Below are positions 1-8,992 of a stretch of 39,220 nt of DNA, one piece after another (position 1 is the first letter of the stretch; every line of letters starts with the position of its first letter). This DNA is from Panacagrimonas sp052387695 (lineage in GTDB: Bacteria > Pseudomonadota > Gammaproteobacteria > Nevskiales > Nevskiaceae): NCBI GenBank assembly GCA_052387695.1, contig JBQTIX010000174.1, forward strand, positions 1-39,220. Reading direction: 5' to 3'. The position numbers were made by a program, and so were the translations under genes. Under the pieces are notes generated by a model, which worked only from the letters and a program-made list of their open reading frames with translations, was not told where the DNA came from and ran no database searches.

Positions 1-1
1 G

Positions 2-838
2 ATCCGCATCCCGATTCCCTTATCGCCCGAGATGCGAGAAGGCTTGTTGCAGACTCCGACAACACCCGCAGCGCCGCCGTACTTCCGCGACCGCGAAGGA
101 GGTTGGTTCTGGTATCGCAATCCCGCCAAGGAATCCAAGCCGACGTTGCCGGCGCCGAATCCTCCGCCCGCCGCACCCCCAAGCAGCGAGGCCGTGCCGC
201 CCGCCAGCGATCCGCTACAACGTCTCGCGCGCCAGAAGGAAGACCTCGAACGCCTGCAAGCCCTCGCGATTCTTGAGCCGACGCGGAAAAACGTCGCGGC
301 CTATCTCGAAAAGCATGTGGCTTTGATGGAACAGTCCGCACGTTTCGCGGATACCTGGCAGAGCGTGGTCTGGACCACGCCGGAGTACGACAACACCCTG
401 CGCGCGCCCACCGGCGCTGCTGCCTACATCCAGGCCGATGTGCAGTCCGCCGAACTCGATCAGCGTTTGACCGAGGCTGCGCAACGCTACGGATTGATGT
501 TCTTCTTCCGCGGCAGTTGCCCGCACTGCCATCGCTTCGCCCCGGTGCTGAAGGCTTTCGCCGAACGCTACGGCTTCGACATCCTGCCGGTGTCGCTGGA
601 CGGCGGGGTGTTGCCGGAGTTTCCCAGCCCGCAGGGCAATGTTGAAGCGGCGTCCGCGCTCCAGGTCGAGAGCGTGCCGGCCGTCTACCTCATCGAGCCG
701 CGCACACGCACCGTCGCGGCAGCCACCTTCGGCTATGTCGGGTTCTCCGAGCTTGCCCAGCGGGTGGACTTCGCACTCGGCGAAATCGGCAAGCAGCAGA
801 CCACCCAGGGCGTTGCCCTGAACGGAGCACCGCAATGA
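2..838 (+). CDS. traF: Conjugal pilus assembly protein TraF (5' end outside window)
   Basis: Periplasmic thioredoxin-fold protein of F-type conjugative type IV secretion systems; with TraH and other factors it helps assemble the conjugative pilus. Counting from the in-frame ATG at 32, a GWFWY segment near residue 25 matches the start of mature TraF, and a CPHC motif lies at residues 163-166 in the thioredoxin-like half. F-plasmid TraF lacks such a CxxC, so this copy may be redox active (inference). The frame is open back to base 2 and no signal peptide is visible after the ATG at 32, although TraF is normally exported. The true start is therefore probably upstream of the window. The stop overlaps the traH start (ATGA). 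Confidence 0.88.
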   Translation: MRIPIPLSPEMREGLLQTPTTPAAPPYFRDREGGWFWYRNPAKESKPTLPAPNPPPAAPPSSEAVPPASDPLQRLARQKEDLERLQALAILEPTRKNVAAYLEKHVALMEQSARFADTWQSVVWTTPEYDNTLRAPTGAAAYIQADVQSAELDQRLTEAAQRYGLMFFFRGSCPHCHRFAPVLKAFAERYGFDILPVSLDGGVLPEFPSPQGNVEAASALQVESVPAVYLIEPRTRTVAAATFGYVGFSELAQRVDFALGEIGKQQTTQGVALNGAPQ

Positions 839-2241
839 GGCGCATCGCCATCGCCCTTATCGCCGCGTCCTGTCTGTTCGCGACGCACCAAGCCGCCGCC
901 AGCGTCGGCGGCGATCTGGAGGCGTTCTTCAACGACATGAACTACGTCAACGTCACGCGCCCCGGCGTGTATGAGGGTCAGCAGGCCGGCTACTTCACCG
1001 GCGGCGGTCTCTATGCGCGCACGCCGGTGCGTGACTTCCAGTTGGTGGGTGTGCAGATGCCACGCTTCCGCGCCGGTTGCGGCGGCATCGACGTCTACAC
1101 CGGGGGTTTCAGTTTCATCAACGCCGATGCGTTCGTGGAGTTCTTGCGCACCGTCGGCCAGAACGCCAAGGGCCTGGCCTTCATGCTGGCGATGAAAGTC
1201 GTCAGCCCGCAGATCGAGCAGACCATCGCCTGGCTGCAAGAGAAGTCGCAGATGATTAACCAGTTCACGATGGACTCCTGCCAAGCGGCAGGCGCGGCCA
1301 TCGGCGGCGCGTTGGAACTGCTGGGGCAGGAAGAACAAGCCTGTATCACCCGCCGGGTGTCGAAGCTGGGCGAGGACTACGGCTCGGCCAAGGTGAAGTG
1401 CCGCAACAACCCCAACGACAAGCCCTCACTCGATCCCGAAGAGGACGACATCAATTTCCACGAGGGCAACGTCGCCTGGCAGGCGATGATGAAAAACAGC
1501 TTCTTCCGCAGCGACCTCGAAGTCGCGCAACTGGTGATGAACATCACCGGAACTGTGGTGACGACGCGCAGCGCCGACGCCGATCCGCGGACCACCACCA
1601 AAGTGATTCCGTCGCAGCTCTCCGCCCAGGGCGGTAGCGATCCCTTGATCGCCGCGCTGCTCAACGGCGGCACCGTCCAGATCTTCCGTTGCGAAGATGC
1701 CGAGGTGGACGCGGGCAAGTGCGTGGTGTTCGGCGGTAGCAAGAGCGACCTCACGATTGCCGCGACTCAGGCGCTCGACGGCAAGGTCAAACGTCTGCTG
1801 AGCAGCCTCGCCGAGAAGATCGCCACCGAAAGCGCGCCGCCCACCCTGGAGGAGCGCGGTCTGATTCAGGCTACCAGCCTGCCGGTCTACAAGTTCCTCA
1901 CCGTCTCCACCGCCTACTTCGCGGGTAATGTGGAATCCGAGATCGCCACCTTCTCGGAACTGATCGCGAAGGACATCGTTCACGCCTACCTACTCGATCT
2001 ACTCAAGAAGATCGCCGACGGCGCGAGCGGCCTCGAAGAAACCAAGGGCAAGGCGGTTACGCAGTTTCAGGCCGACATCCGCGAAGCCCGCAAACAGCTC
2101 GCCGAAAGCCAGCAGAAGCTCGGCGAGGACTACGACCGGGCCTTGAATTTCGTGGTCAAGGCGCGCGACTACGAACGCGCGCTGGTGGGACGACTGTCAC
2201 CGACGGTGCTGCAATCGGCGATGTGGACCTCAGCCCGCTGA
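835..2241 (+). CDS. traH: Conjugal pilus assembly protein TraH
   Basis: 468-aa TraH-family protein needed for F-type pilus extension. It starts with a clear Sec signal peptide (basic MRR, hydrophobic stretch, AAA/S cleavage near residue 23). The mature N-terminus carries the family's hallmark region: a two-residue-basic start, then GYFTGGGLYAR near residue 60 and a C-G-G-IDVYTGGFSF segment around residue 80. Several conserved cysteines suit a periplasmic disulfide-bonded protein, and the C-terminal third is predicted helical and coiled. It overlaps traF by 4 bp and is followed 16 bp later by traG, the order found at the end of the SXT/R391 and F transfer operons. Confidence 0.92.
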   Translation: MRRIAIALIAASCLFATHQAAASVGGDLEAFFNDMNYVNVTRPGVYEGQQAGYFTGGGLYARTPVRDFQLVGVQMPRFRAGCGGIDVYTGGFSFINADAFVEFLRTVGQNAKGLAFMLAMKVVSPQIEQTIAWLQEKSQMINQFTMDSCQAAGAAIGGALELLGQEEQACITRRVSKLGEDYGSAKVKCRNNPNDKPSLDPEEDDINFHEGNVAWQAMMKNSFFRSDLEVAQLVMNITGTVVTTRSADADPRTTTKVIPSQLSAQGGSDPLIAALLNGGTVQIFRCEDAEVDAGKCVVFGGSKSDLTIAATQALDGKVKRLLSSLAEKIATESAPPTLEERGLIQATSLPVYKFLTVSTAYFAGNVESEIATFSELIAKDIVHAYLLDLLKKIADGASGLEETKGKAVTQFQADIREARKQLAESQQKLGEDYDRALNFVVKARDYERALVGRLSPTVLQSAMWTSAR

Positions 2242-2257
2242 GCGCCGGTAACTTCCG

Positions 2258-5104
2258 ATGGACTTCGAGATTTTCACTTACGGCGGCGGGGAGTTTCTGC
2301 GCATCACCTTCAACGCCGTGGCCGCGCTGTTCGGCAACGGCGACTACATCACCGCGCTGAAGGTTGCGGCCACGATGGGGCTACTGGCGGTGCTCGTGCA
2401 GGCGGCGTTCAAAGGTTCCGCCATGAACGTCCAATGGATTCTCGGCTTCATCATGGCCTACTACGTGGCGATCCTGCCGCGCTCCAACGTCATCATCACC
2501 GACCGCATTGATCCCTCACAGTCGGCCGTGGTTTCCAACGTGCCGATTGGCCTGGCCGCGACGGCGGGGCTGTCGAGCCTGTTCGGGGATTGGCTCACAC
2601 GGGGCTTCGAGTTGCTGTTCGCGCTGCCGGATCAGATGGGCTATTCCGGCAACGGCCTGCTGTTCGGCTCCAAGCTGGTGGAAGCCTCCACGCGCTTCGA
2701 GCTGACCGATGTGCGCACGCAAGAGAACCTGTCGGAGTTCTGGCAGCAGTGCGTGTTCTACGACATCCTGCTAGGCCGCTACACCTGGGAAGACCTGTAC
2801 TGGCACAGCGGCTACGACTCGATGTGGTTGTTCGTGCAGGATCGAACTTCCACCGTCCGCGCCTTTCCCTACCTGCCGGAAAGCGGCGCACGCGGCACCG
2901 CCATCTGCAAGGAGGCGCTGGACGCGACCAGCGGCCCGCTGGCGCTGGACGTGCAGAACGCCGTCACGAAAGCCCAACGCTTCTACGGTCCGCAGCTCGT
3001 GCGCGCCGAGTCGGTGGACGCCGCCGTCGTCAAGTTCGCGGCCTCGATGCCGGTTAGCTACCAGTTCCTCACCGGCCTTTCGATGTCCTCGGAGCAGATC
3101 GTCCGCGAGAACGCGCTGGCCAACTCCATGAAGCGCGGCGTCTCGGCCTGGGCGGCGAAGGTGGACGCGCCCGCGGCCGCGCAGGACTTCGCGCTGGCCC
3201 GTGCCGAGGCTGAGCGCCGCACGTCCTACGGTGCGCTTGGCGAGCTGGCCGCGCGGATGTTGCCGCTGATCCGCAACATCATGGAAGCGTTCATCTACGC
3301 CGTGTTTCCGATCATCGGCCTGCTGCTGATGCTGCCGGTGGCGCACAAGGTAGCGGCGTCATACCTCAAGATGATCCTCTGGGTTCAACTGTGGGCACCG
3401 CTCTACGCGGTGCTGCACGGCGCCATCACGGTTTATTCGCGCTGGCCGGCGGAAGCGAGCCTGCACTACATCACACCCACCGGCACCACCGAAACCATTC
3501 TCTCGCTGGCCAACTACACCGGCCTGGCTCAGGTGATGGCCGATCACGCGATTCTCGCGGGCTACCTCACACTGTCGATCCCGATGATCGCCTACATGCT
3601 GGTGAGCTTCAGCGGCTCGGTGGCGGCGAGCATCGGCGGGCGCATCCTGCAAAGCTACGAATCGCCGGTCAGCCAGGGCGCGAGCGAGGCCACGTCGGGC
3701 AATCTCTCGCTGGGCAATACCAGCTTCGGCAACGCGGGTTGGTGGGCGCAGAACACCGCACCTCGAACCACGACCGGCCCGGTGGAGATGCAGGGCGCAG
3801 ACGGCATCCGCCGCAGTGTCACGCCTTCCGGCGAATACGTGAGCTTCCCGGAGTCAAAGCTGTCGGTGAACGTAGGCATCGACCAGGCCATGCGCGAGTC
3901 CCTGAGCGCGCAGCAGGCGGAGTCGGTGAAGTCGGCTCGCAACGACGTGGCAGCATTCACGACGGCGACCTCGGCCGCGTACCAGAATCTGACCGCAGTC
4001 GCGGAGCAGATCACCAACAACCAGAGCTTTGCCCAGCAGTTCGATTCGGGTCTGTCGGCGAACGCCACGCGGCAGACGGACGACGTGCAGAAGCTCACGC
4101 GACAGTTTGCGCAGGAGAACGACTTGCGCGAGGAACAAGCCGCGCAGATTCTGGGCGCCGCTACGTTGTCGGTTACGCAGCCGGGCCTCCTCAAGCTGGT
4201 CAATCCGGTGGACTTGTCAGCGCAGGGGTCGATTCGCGGAACCAGCCAAGCCACTGACAGCGAGCTATTCAAGCGCGCCCAGCAGTTCGCCCAGGAAACC
4301 GGCTATAGCGAACGATTCTCCGACGCACAAGAGGCTAGCAGCCGACTCACCGCGAGCTTTCGCGGCGACGCTGCACAGTCCGGTCTGGATCAGGTGCAGG
4401 CGAGCTTTCAATCCAGCGAAGACCTGCGCCGTACCGCTCAGGCCAGCGTCGAGCGCGCCGAAACCTTCACCAGCGCGCGCGAGCGTCTCGAATCGTCGGA
4501 AGTGTCGTTCTCCACTGACCTCAACAATCCGTTCCGACAGTATCTCGCGGAGGTTGTCGGAGGTGGCGACCTCCGGGCCGCAGATCGTGTGCTCCAGCGC
4601 GCGCAGATGGGCAGCGAAGCAGACCGCGAAACGGTCCTGCGTGCCGCAGGCGACTTTGCGCGCGAGGCCGCGACTCAGATCGCAGGGATCGGGAATCCGC
4701 CCACTGCGGGCAACCTGGAAGCTCGCGGTGGTGTGGAGTTGGATGCGCTGGAACGCGATTCACGCCGATCTGTCGTGGGCCGTGACCAAGAGAATCGCCG
4801 AGACGTGCAGACCGCGCGCGAGATCAGCGTGACGCAAGGCAAAGATGAAGTTCTGGATCGCGTCACCGGCACGGCTGCGAGTGCGGAAGTCCAGCGGCAA
4901 GACTTGGAACGTCAGGCTAAGCAGGGCGACGGAGCGGCGAGCGCACAGTCACAGCCGCTTCGCGACACCGTGGAAACAAAGACGGACTCGGCGAATCAGG
5001 GCTTGCTCGGCACCGCGCTGGATGGCGCGGGCAAGGTCGTTCCTTTCGTAGACAAGTTCAGCGACATTCCCGACAAACTGTTCGGCGACGAGCGCCGCAA
5101 GTAA
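2258..5104 (+). CDS. traG: Mating-pair stabilisation protein TraG
   Basis: 948-aa inner-membrane protein. In F-type systems the N-terminal half contributes to pilus assembly, while the periplasmic C-terminal half stabilises mating pairs and, in the donor, is recognised by the recipient's exclusion protein. Hydrophobic segments lie around residues 20-55, 65-83, 335-390 and 430-455, matching the TraG_N domain. The remainder (about 470-948) is hydrophilic and rich in Ala, Gln, Ser and Arg, as expected for the TraG tail. It follows traH by 16 bp. The stop codon abuts the stop of the convergent small gene, so no terminator fits between them. Length agrees with the family (F TraG is 938 aa). Confidence 0.92.
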   Translation: MDFEIFTYGGGEFLRITFNAVAALFGNGDYITALKVAATMGLLAVLVQAAFKGSAMNVQWILGFIMAYYVAILPRSNVIITDRIDPSQSAVVSNVPIGLAATAGLSSLFGDWLTRGFELLFALPDQMGYSGNGLLFGSKLVEASTRFELTDVRTQENLSEFWQQCVFYDILLGRYTWEDLYWHSGYDSMWLFVQDRTSTVRAFPYLPESGARGTAICKEALDATSGPLALDVQNAVTKAQRFYGPQLVRAESVDAAVVKFAASMPVSYQFLTGLSMSSEQIVRENALANSMKRGVSAWAAKVDAPAAAQDFALARAEAERRTSYGALGELAARMLPLIRNIMEAFIYAVFPIIGLLLMLPVAHKVAASYLKMILWVQLWAPLYAVLHGAITVYSRWPAEASLHYITPTGTTETILSLANYTGLAQVMADHAILAGYLTLSIPMIAYMLVSFSGSVAASIGGRILQSYESPVSQGASEATSGNLSLGNTSFGNAGWWAQNTAPRTTTGPVEMQGADGIRRSVTPSGEYVSFPESKLSVNVGIDQAMRESLSAQQAESVKSARNDVAAFTTATSAAYQNLTAVAEQITNNQSFAQQFDSGLSANATRQTDDVQKLTRQFAQENDLREEQAAQILGAATLSVTQPGLLKLVNPVDLSAQGSIRGTSQATDSELFKRAQQFAQETGYSERFSDAQEASSRLTASFRGDAAQSGLDQVQASFQSSEDLRRTAQASVERAETFTSARERLESSEVSFSTDLNNPFRQYLAEVVGGGDLRAADRVLQRAQMGSEADRETVLRAAGDFAREAATQIAGIGNPPTAGNLEARGGVELDALERDSRRSVVGRDQENRRDVQTAREISVTQGKDEVLDRVTGTAASAEVQRQDLERQAKQGDGAASAQSQPLRDTVETKTDSANQGLLGTALDGAGKVVPFVDKFSDIPDKLFGDERRK

Positions 5105-5365
5105 TCAGTTCAGATCGCGGAAAATCGAGACCGCAGGAGTGCCGGTCGGATCGTGCAAATCCTTCTGAAACTGCGCGTAGGTGCGCTGACGGCCTTCCGC
5201 CGCTTCTTCCGGGCCTTCATCGGGGGCTTTGCTCGCACGCCGCAGGAAGATCAAACCAACAATCAGCGCGGCCAGCGCTAGCGGCCATCCTGCAAGCGCT
5301 GCAGCTCCTGCCGTGAACAAAGCCACGAGGCCAGCGTCACATACTTGAACCAGATTGAGCTTCAT
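5105..5365 (-). CDS. Small two-helix membrane protein, possible exclusion protein
   Basis: 86-aa protein convergent with traG, the two stop codons being adjacent. I chose the ATG at 5365 because GAGGTG lies 7 nt upstream; a GTG at 5380 is also in frame. Residues 8-40 are almost entirely hydrophobic with a Gly/Pro break, giving one hairpin of two short membrane helices. An Arg-Arg-Ala boundary and an acidic, charged tail follow, ending TPAVSIFRDLN. No named family is recognised. Entry-exclusion genes often lie next to traG in F/SXT-type elements, so an Eex-like role is possible from position and topology, but there is no sequence proof. Confidence 0.6.
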   Translation of the reverse strand: MKLNLVQVCDAGLVALFTAGAAALAGWPLALAALIVGLIFLRRASKAPDEGPEEAAEGRQRTYAQFQKDLHDPTGTPAVSIFRDLN

Positions 5366-5417
5366 GGCGGGGCACCTCACCGGATTTTATGAGACCTCAC
5401 CCGGACGTGGCTGAGCG

Positions 5418-5555
5418 TTTAGGTTAGCAGCCTAAATACTGTTCCTACCGCGCTCGAAGTTCAAGGGCCCCGGAGGCGATCTCAGCAGGATGTCGTGCAT
5501 TTCGACGCCAAGAGCTACTCTGGAGAATCGTATTGATTACAGGTTGGTATCCTAA
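5418..5555. promoter_or_regulatory. Pair of AGGTTrGyAkCCTAA motifs upstream of the small gene
   Basis: The 216-bp gap between the two minus-strand genes holds two related partial palindromes. One is at 5418-5436 (TTTAGG, 7-nt centre, CCTAAA) and one at 5541-5555, sharing the pattern AGGTT-G-A-CCTAA and lying 120 bp apart. The first could also form a 6-bp hairpin. They may be operator sites for the 86-aa gene or a weak end signal for the cargo operon. The assignment is speculative. Confidence 0.25.
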
Positions 5556-5581
5556 GTAGCGCCTGGCGTCGAGCCGCCGCC

Positions 5582-6928
5582 CTAGTAACTCTTAGAGTAG
5601 TCGGGGATTGTTAAATCCTTCAAGTTCATCTGAACCGTCGGCGAAGTGGTCGAGTGAACGCCCGCCATCAAAGTCTTACCAGAACTTTCGACCACAGAGT
5701 AGAACAGTTCGCCAGTGGAGAAAATCTTTAGCTTGTCAGCCGAGAAGGTGGATTTGATGGTCACAGACGCATCTTGCGTGGCAAGGCTGAAGGTCAACCT
5801 TGCGACTTGGCTCAGCTTCAGGTCAACGACTCCAACAGGTATGCCTCCCAAAACGTGTAAATGCTCCTGACCCCACACCATCGAATCGTAGACCGAACTG
5901 GTGCTGAGTCCGCTTAGGTAGGTCTTGGTGGAAGCCGCCGCCAGCTTGTACTTTGCGAGGAGTTCCTCATTCGACTTCAGGGCGTCAATTGCCTGATCAA
6001 CTTGGGCAAGGTTGCTCGCCTTTTTTCCGGCATCGAGGCTTGCGTCGGCCGCGATCGCGGTTCGCCTGGCGGATAGGGAGGCTTTGGTCACGGCGATCCG
6101 TTCGCTCGCGGCCTCATACCCCTGAACAAACCGAGCCATATCGGGGATCCATTGTCTGAGAATCGAGGCGGCGCTTTGTCGCAACTGCATCTCGACGTTG
6201 ACCAGTACGATATCGCCGCACGATTTTGCTAGAGCTTGCTCGAACAGAGCCTGGCGGTTCGCAGACGTAAAGTTGATCGTTTGATCGGATCGGAAGAGCT
6301 TGGAGAGGGATTGGACGCCACCAGCGAGATATTGTGCGGTGACCATTGCCCCCGCAACAGCAGCCGGCGCAAATTGCAGGCTTGCCCCGCTGAAATCGCT
6401 ATCAGCTTGCTTGGCTACCGAATGAAGAGAGTGCAAATGGACAACATCTGCAACGCTCTTTTGCACAGTCAGATCGAAATTCGTCGGGGCAATAAATGCT
6501 TTTGACACACCCTTTTCTTTGAGTCCCGTGCAGACCGATGTACTGAGCGTATCGATGACCTTTAAGCTGCCCTGCTGGAGTCCAAGTAACATTTTATCGG
6601 AGGCTGCGATAGTCAAAGTTCCATCTTTGCCGGTAGCCGCGGACAGGCCGGAGCCCTTGATTGCGGTCGCGACCGCGAGGTCGCCCGTCAGCTTTGCAGT
6701 CTGTAGGCTGTTCTCAGCGCTAACCACCGCTGCTTCGGCAGTGGCCGCCGCCTCATTCGCTAGGGCCTGGCTCTTCGCAGTTGCTGCCAACTGATCAAAA
6801 TACTGTTGCTGGGCCTTTAGCAGGGCCGTCTGTTTTGCGAGATCTTCTTCCGTCGTTGGCACCTCCTGTGCGAATGCGCTCAGCGTGACGAAGCCGCAAA
6901 CTGTCAATACCCCTTTGAACCAAGCCAT
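5582..6928 (-). CDS. Exported Ala-rich coiled-coil protein, last gene of cargo operon (unknown function)
   Basis: 448-aa protein of unrecognised family. The N-terminus (lysine at residue 5, then a hydrophobic run ending AFA-Q near residue 21) is a Sec signal peptide. Residues about 28-80 are Ala/Gln/Glu-rich with heptad character, suggesting a coiled coil, and a second helical Ala/Lys-rich stretch lies around 270-330. The C-terminal ~100 residues alternate polar and hydrophobic residues as in beta strands. Cysteines near 133 and 236 could form a disulfide. The start has a good GGGAGA Shine-Dalgarno 6 nt upstream, 14 bp after the protease-like gene, so it is almost certainly co-transcribed with it. 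It may be a structural or scaffold partner of the other exported proteins (inference). Confidence 0.75.
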   Translation of the reverse strand: MAWFKGVLTVCGFVTLSAFAQEVPTTEEDLAKQTALLKAQQQYFDQLAATAKSQALANEAAATAEAAVVSAENSLQTAKLTGDLAVATAIKGSGLSAATGKDGTLTIAASDKMLLGLQQGSLKVIDTLSTSVCTGLKEKGVSKAFIAPTNFDLTVQKSVADVVHLHSLHSVAKQADSDFSGASLQFAPAAVAGAMVTAQYLAGGVQSLSKLFRSDQTINFTSANRQALFEQALAKSCGDIVLVNVEMQLRQSAASILRQWIPDMARFVQGYEAASERIAVTKASLSARRTAIAADASLDAGKKASNLAQVDQAIDALKSNEELLAKYKLAAASTKTYLSGLSTSSVYDSMVWGQEHLHVLGGIPVGVVDLKLSQVARLTFSLATQDASVTIKSTFSADKLKIFSTGELFYSVVESSGKTLMAGVHSTTSPTVQMNLKDLTIPDYSKSY

Positions 6929-6942
6929 TAAAATCTCCCTTT

Positions 6943-8799
6943 TTAGTTAAGAGCGAAGAGCTTCTCTACATTCAGTGCGTAGCGTTGAAAAAAACCGCTA
7001 CTACTTTCCCGCAAATCGAGAATCCGCTTCCTTTGAGCTGCGATCCAAAGGAATTTGGTGTATGCCGAGACCGGAGCCGGCAGGTTGACTCCGTCCACCG
7101 CCTCCTTGGCTGCCAATAACCAGGCAACACGAGGGGTCGAAAAGCTGGTGCCGCAGAAGTGACTGTTGACATTACCGGGGTATGCCAATCCGGTGACATC
7201 GAGGCCGTCGTCTTTGAACAGATTGCTAGGGCATTGGCCAGTGGAACCCATAGAGTTCATAACCACCACGAAGTCCTTCGGCTCTACAGCACGAGCTGCA
7301 AACTGGATTTCCTCAGCAAGCAAGTCGATTCCGTCGCCGTTCGCAATCTGATTGCCCGCCGCAGCGAACTTCCAGCCATACGCGCTCGCTTGGAAGTAGG
7401 CGGGGACATCGAGCTTGGGCGTGGTCCAGGAAAACGAGAACGAGTGCGGCCGACCGGTGGCATCAGAGTAGTAACTCATCACGATACTGAGCGACTCCAG
7501 AAGCATCCGGTCGGTTTTTATCGTAGCCGGACCGCTCGATATCGGCGCAACAGCGTTGTATTGGAAAACAGCGCTGTTCAGATCGACAATTGAATTCGTG
7601 GCACTTCGCGCGAGCGCCCGTTGGTATACATCGGCAGTCAGAGAGGGCGGAAGGCTAGGTTTGGTTAGCTTCAGAAACTGCGCCAAGAAGACGACTTCTT
7701 TCAGAAGAGGCGCAACTCCCAATTGAGAATGCGCGAGAGGGAAGTACACAACCTCGATCCGATCCAGCGGATCAAGAGCTTCGAACTCATCCAAGGAATA
7801 CTTAATCAGCGACGAGTGCGTTTTCTGGTTGGGGTAGAGAGTCGCAGCATCTTCGAGCATCTTCGCGTCCAACGACTCAATGTCGCTTGTGAAGGGCGAC
7901 TCCCCAAGCTTGTATTTGTCCCTAATGGCGGAAGACATCTGAAGTACAAACCGTTTGGTCTTCTGATACTCCGTGTTGTCCGGAATTGAATCGTCAACAA
8001 CGATCAGGATAGGCTTCGGGCGGTTCGTTCCAGGAGTCTGCAGTCTCGTACGCAGCAACTGCGCTTCGAGAGGTTTGAGCACCTTGTCGGATGCCTGCGT
8101 TGTTGCAGCTCCGCCCTGCTCCAAAGTAATTGGAATAGTGCCGCTGACGCCCTGTTCTGTGTGACCGTCAAGTACATACTTCGAAAGATCCTTCTTGGCA
8201 ATCACGAAATACTGCACCTCGGACTGCGGGGCGCGGTTCGCAGGAGCGGCAACTCCCGTTGACGTCTCGTCGATCCCGCGTTTGTCCCAATCCAGCGCCA
8301 GCTTGATGTTCTGGCCGGTCACCTTCGGCGGAGTGCGGAAATAGCGTTTGCCGGTTCTAGGAACTTGAGGAACCAACAGCTCCGATTTCGCCGTGACGCT
8401 ATTTGCGTCGATCAGGTTATTCAAATCGACAATCCGGTCGAGCATCTTTTGGTAAATCACTGGCGTCCAGGTCGCGCTGATGTTGAAGGAGTCCTGCAGG
8501 CGACCGGACAGCGTCTGACCTTCCTCAATTCTGATGACGCGTGGCGGAGTCTTATCCACGATCTCCGCGATATCTGCGGCCGCGATATTGGGATTGTGGA
8601 AGTCATTTCTTAGGCTGCGCCAAACGACGATTTTCTCCTCTGTGTCGTCGATCGTTGGTTCGCCGCTCCACGCCTGAGGGCCGAACAGCGCGAGGGAAAT
8701 GATCGCAGATCGCCAAAAGCGGGTGCGCGGAGTGCAGCTTTGAATCATGAAAAGCCTGCGGGCAGCTCTCAGCACAGTCTCACTTACGGCGTAAATCAT
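6943..8799 (-). CDS. Exported subtilase-like (S8) protease with LysM-like N-terminal segment
   Basis: 618-aa protein. Subtilisin-family landmarks appear in the proper order: VVDDS (Asp270, acid), THSS (His328, candidate base), AAAGN (Asn483, oxyanion hole) and GTSFSTP (Ser552, nucleophile). The usual HGTH context of the histidine is degenerate, so activity is likely but unproven. Residues about 87-147 (IRIEEGQTLSGRL to LLVPQVP) resemble a LysM peptidoglycan-binding repeat. The start is uncertain: the ATG at 8799 overlaps the upstream gene by 20 bp, whereas an ATG at 8748 gives a neater signal peptide (R-R core, hydrophobic SAIISLALFG, cleavage after WSG). It is the fifth of six overlapping exported-protein genes. 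It probably acts in the periplasm or outside the cell on its operon partners or on foreign protein (inference). Confidence 0.72.
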   Translation of the reverse strand: MIYAVSETVLRAARRLFMIQSCTPRTRFWRSAIISLALFGPQAWSGEPTIDDTEEKIVVWRSLRNDFHNPNIAAADIAEIVDKTPPRVIRIEEGQTLSGRLQDSFNISATWTPVIYQKMLDRIVDLNNLIDANSVTAKSELLVPQVPRTGKRYFRTPPKVTGQNIKLALDWDKRGIDETSTGVAAPANRAPQSEVQYFVIAKKDLSKYVLDGHTEQGVSGTIPITLEQGGAATTQASDKVLKPLEAQLLRTRLQTPGTNRPKPILIVVDDSIPDNTEYQKTKRFVLQMSSAIRDKYKLGESPFTSDIESLDAKMLEDAATLYPNQKTHSSLIKYSLDEFEALDPLDRIEVVYFPLAHSQLGVAPLLKEVVFLAQFLKLTKPSLPPSLTADVYQRALARSATNSIVDLNSAVFQYNAVAPISSGPATIKTDRMLLESLSIVMSYYSDATGRPHSFSFSWTTPKLDVPAYFQASAYGWKFAAAGNQIANGDGIDLLAEEIQFAARAVEPKDFVVVMNSMGSTGQCPSNLFKDDGLDVTGLAYPGNVNSHFCGTSFSTPRVAWLLAAKEAVDGVNLPAPVSAYTKFLWIAAQRKRILDLRESSSGFFQRYALNVEKLFALN

Positions 8800-8992
8800 G
8801 AGTATCCAATTGAGCTTCCCTGTTCTTCCAGGACATATCCGATGAGAGGTGCACGCCAGGAAACGGCCCGATAATTATCGTTTCATCGATTTCCGCTAGA
8901 GTCTGGTTAGGGTCTGCGGTGATCCCGCCAATCGGGATGGCTGCGGCAACACAGATGGCAATTGGAATAGACCAAGCGGACACGGTTCTCAT
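8780..8992 (-). CDS. 70-aa exported peptide (unknown)
   Basis: Small gene overlapping the preceding gene by ATGA and the following protease-like gene by 20 bp, so it is translationally coupled on both sides. It has a clear signal peptide: hydrophobic SIPIAICVAAAIPIGGITA, likely cleaved after ITA near residue 26. The mature part is only about 44 residues, acidic in the first half and ending in a basic LRRK. No family is recognised. A small secreted product next to a protease could be a propeptide, inhibitor or substrate; nothing in the sequence decides which. Confidence 0.6.
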   Translation of the reverse strand: MRTVSAWSIPIAICVAAAIPIGGITADPNQTLAEIDETIIIGPFPGVHLSSDMSWKNREAQLDTHDLRRK

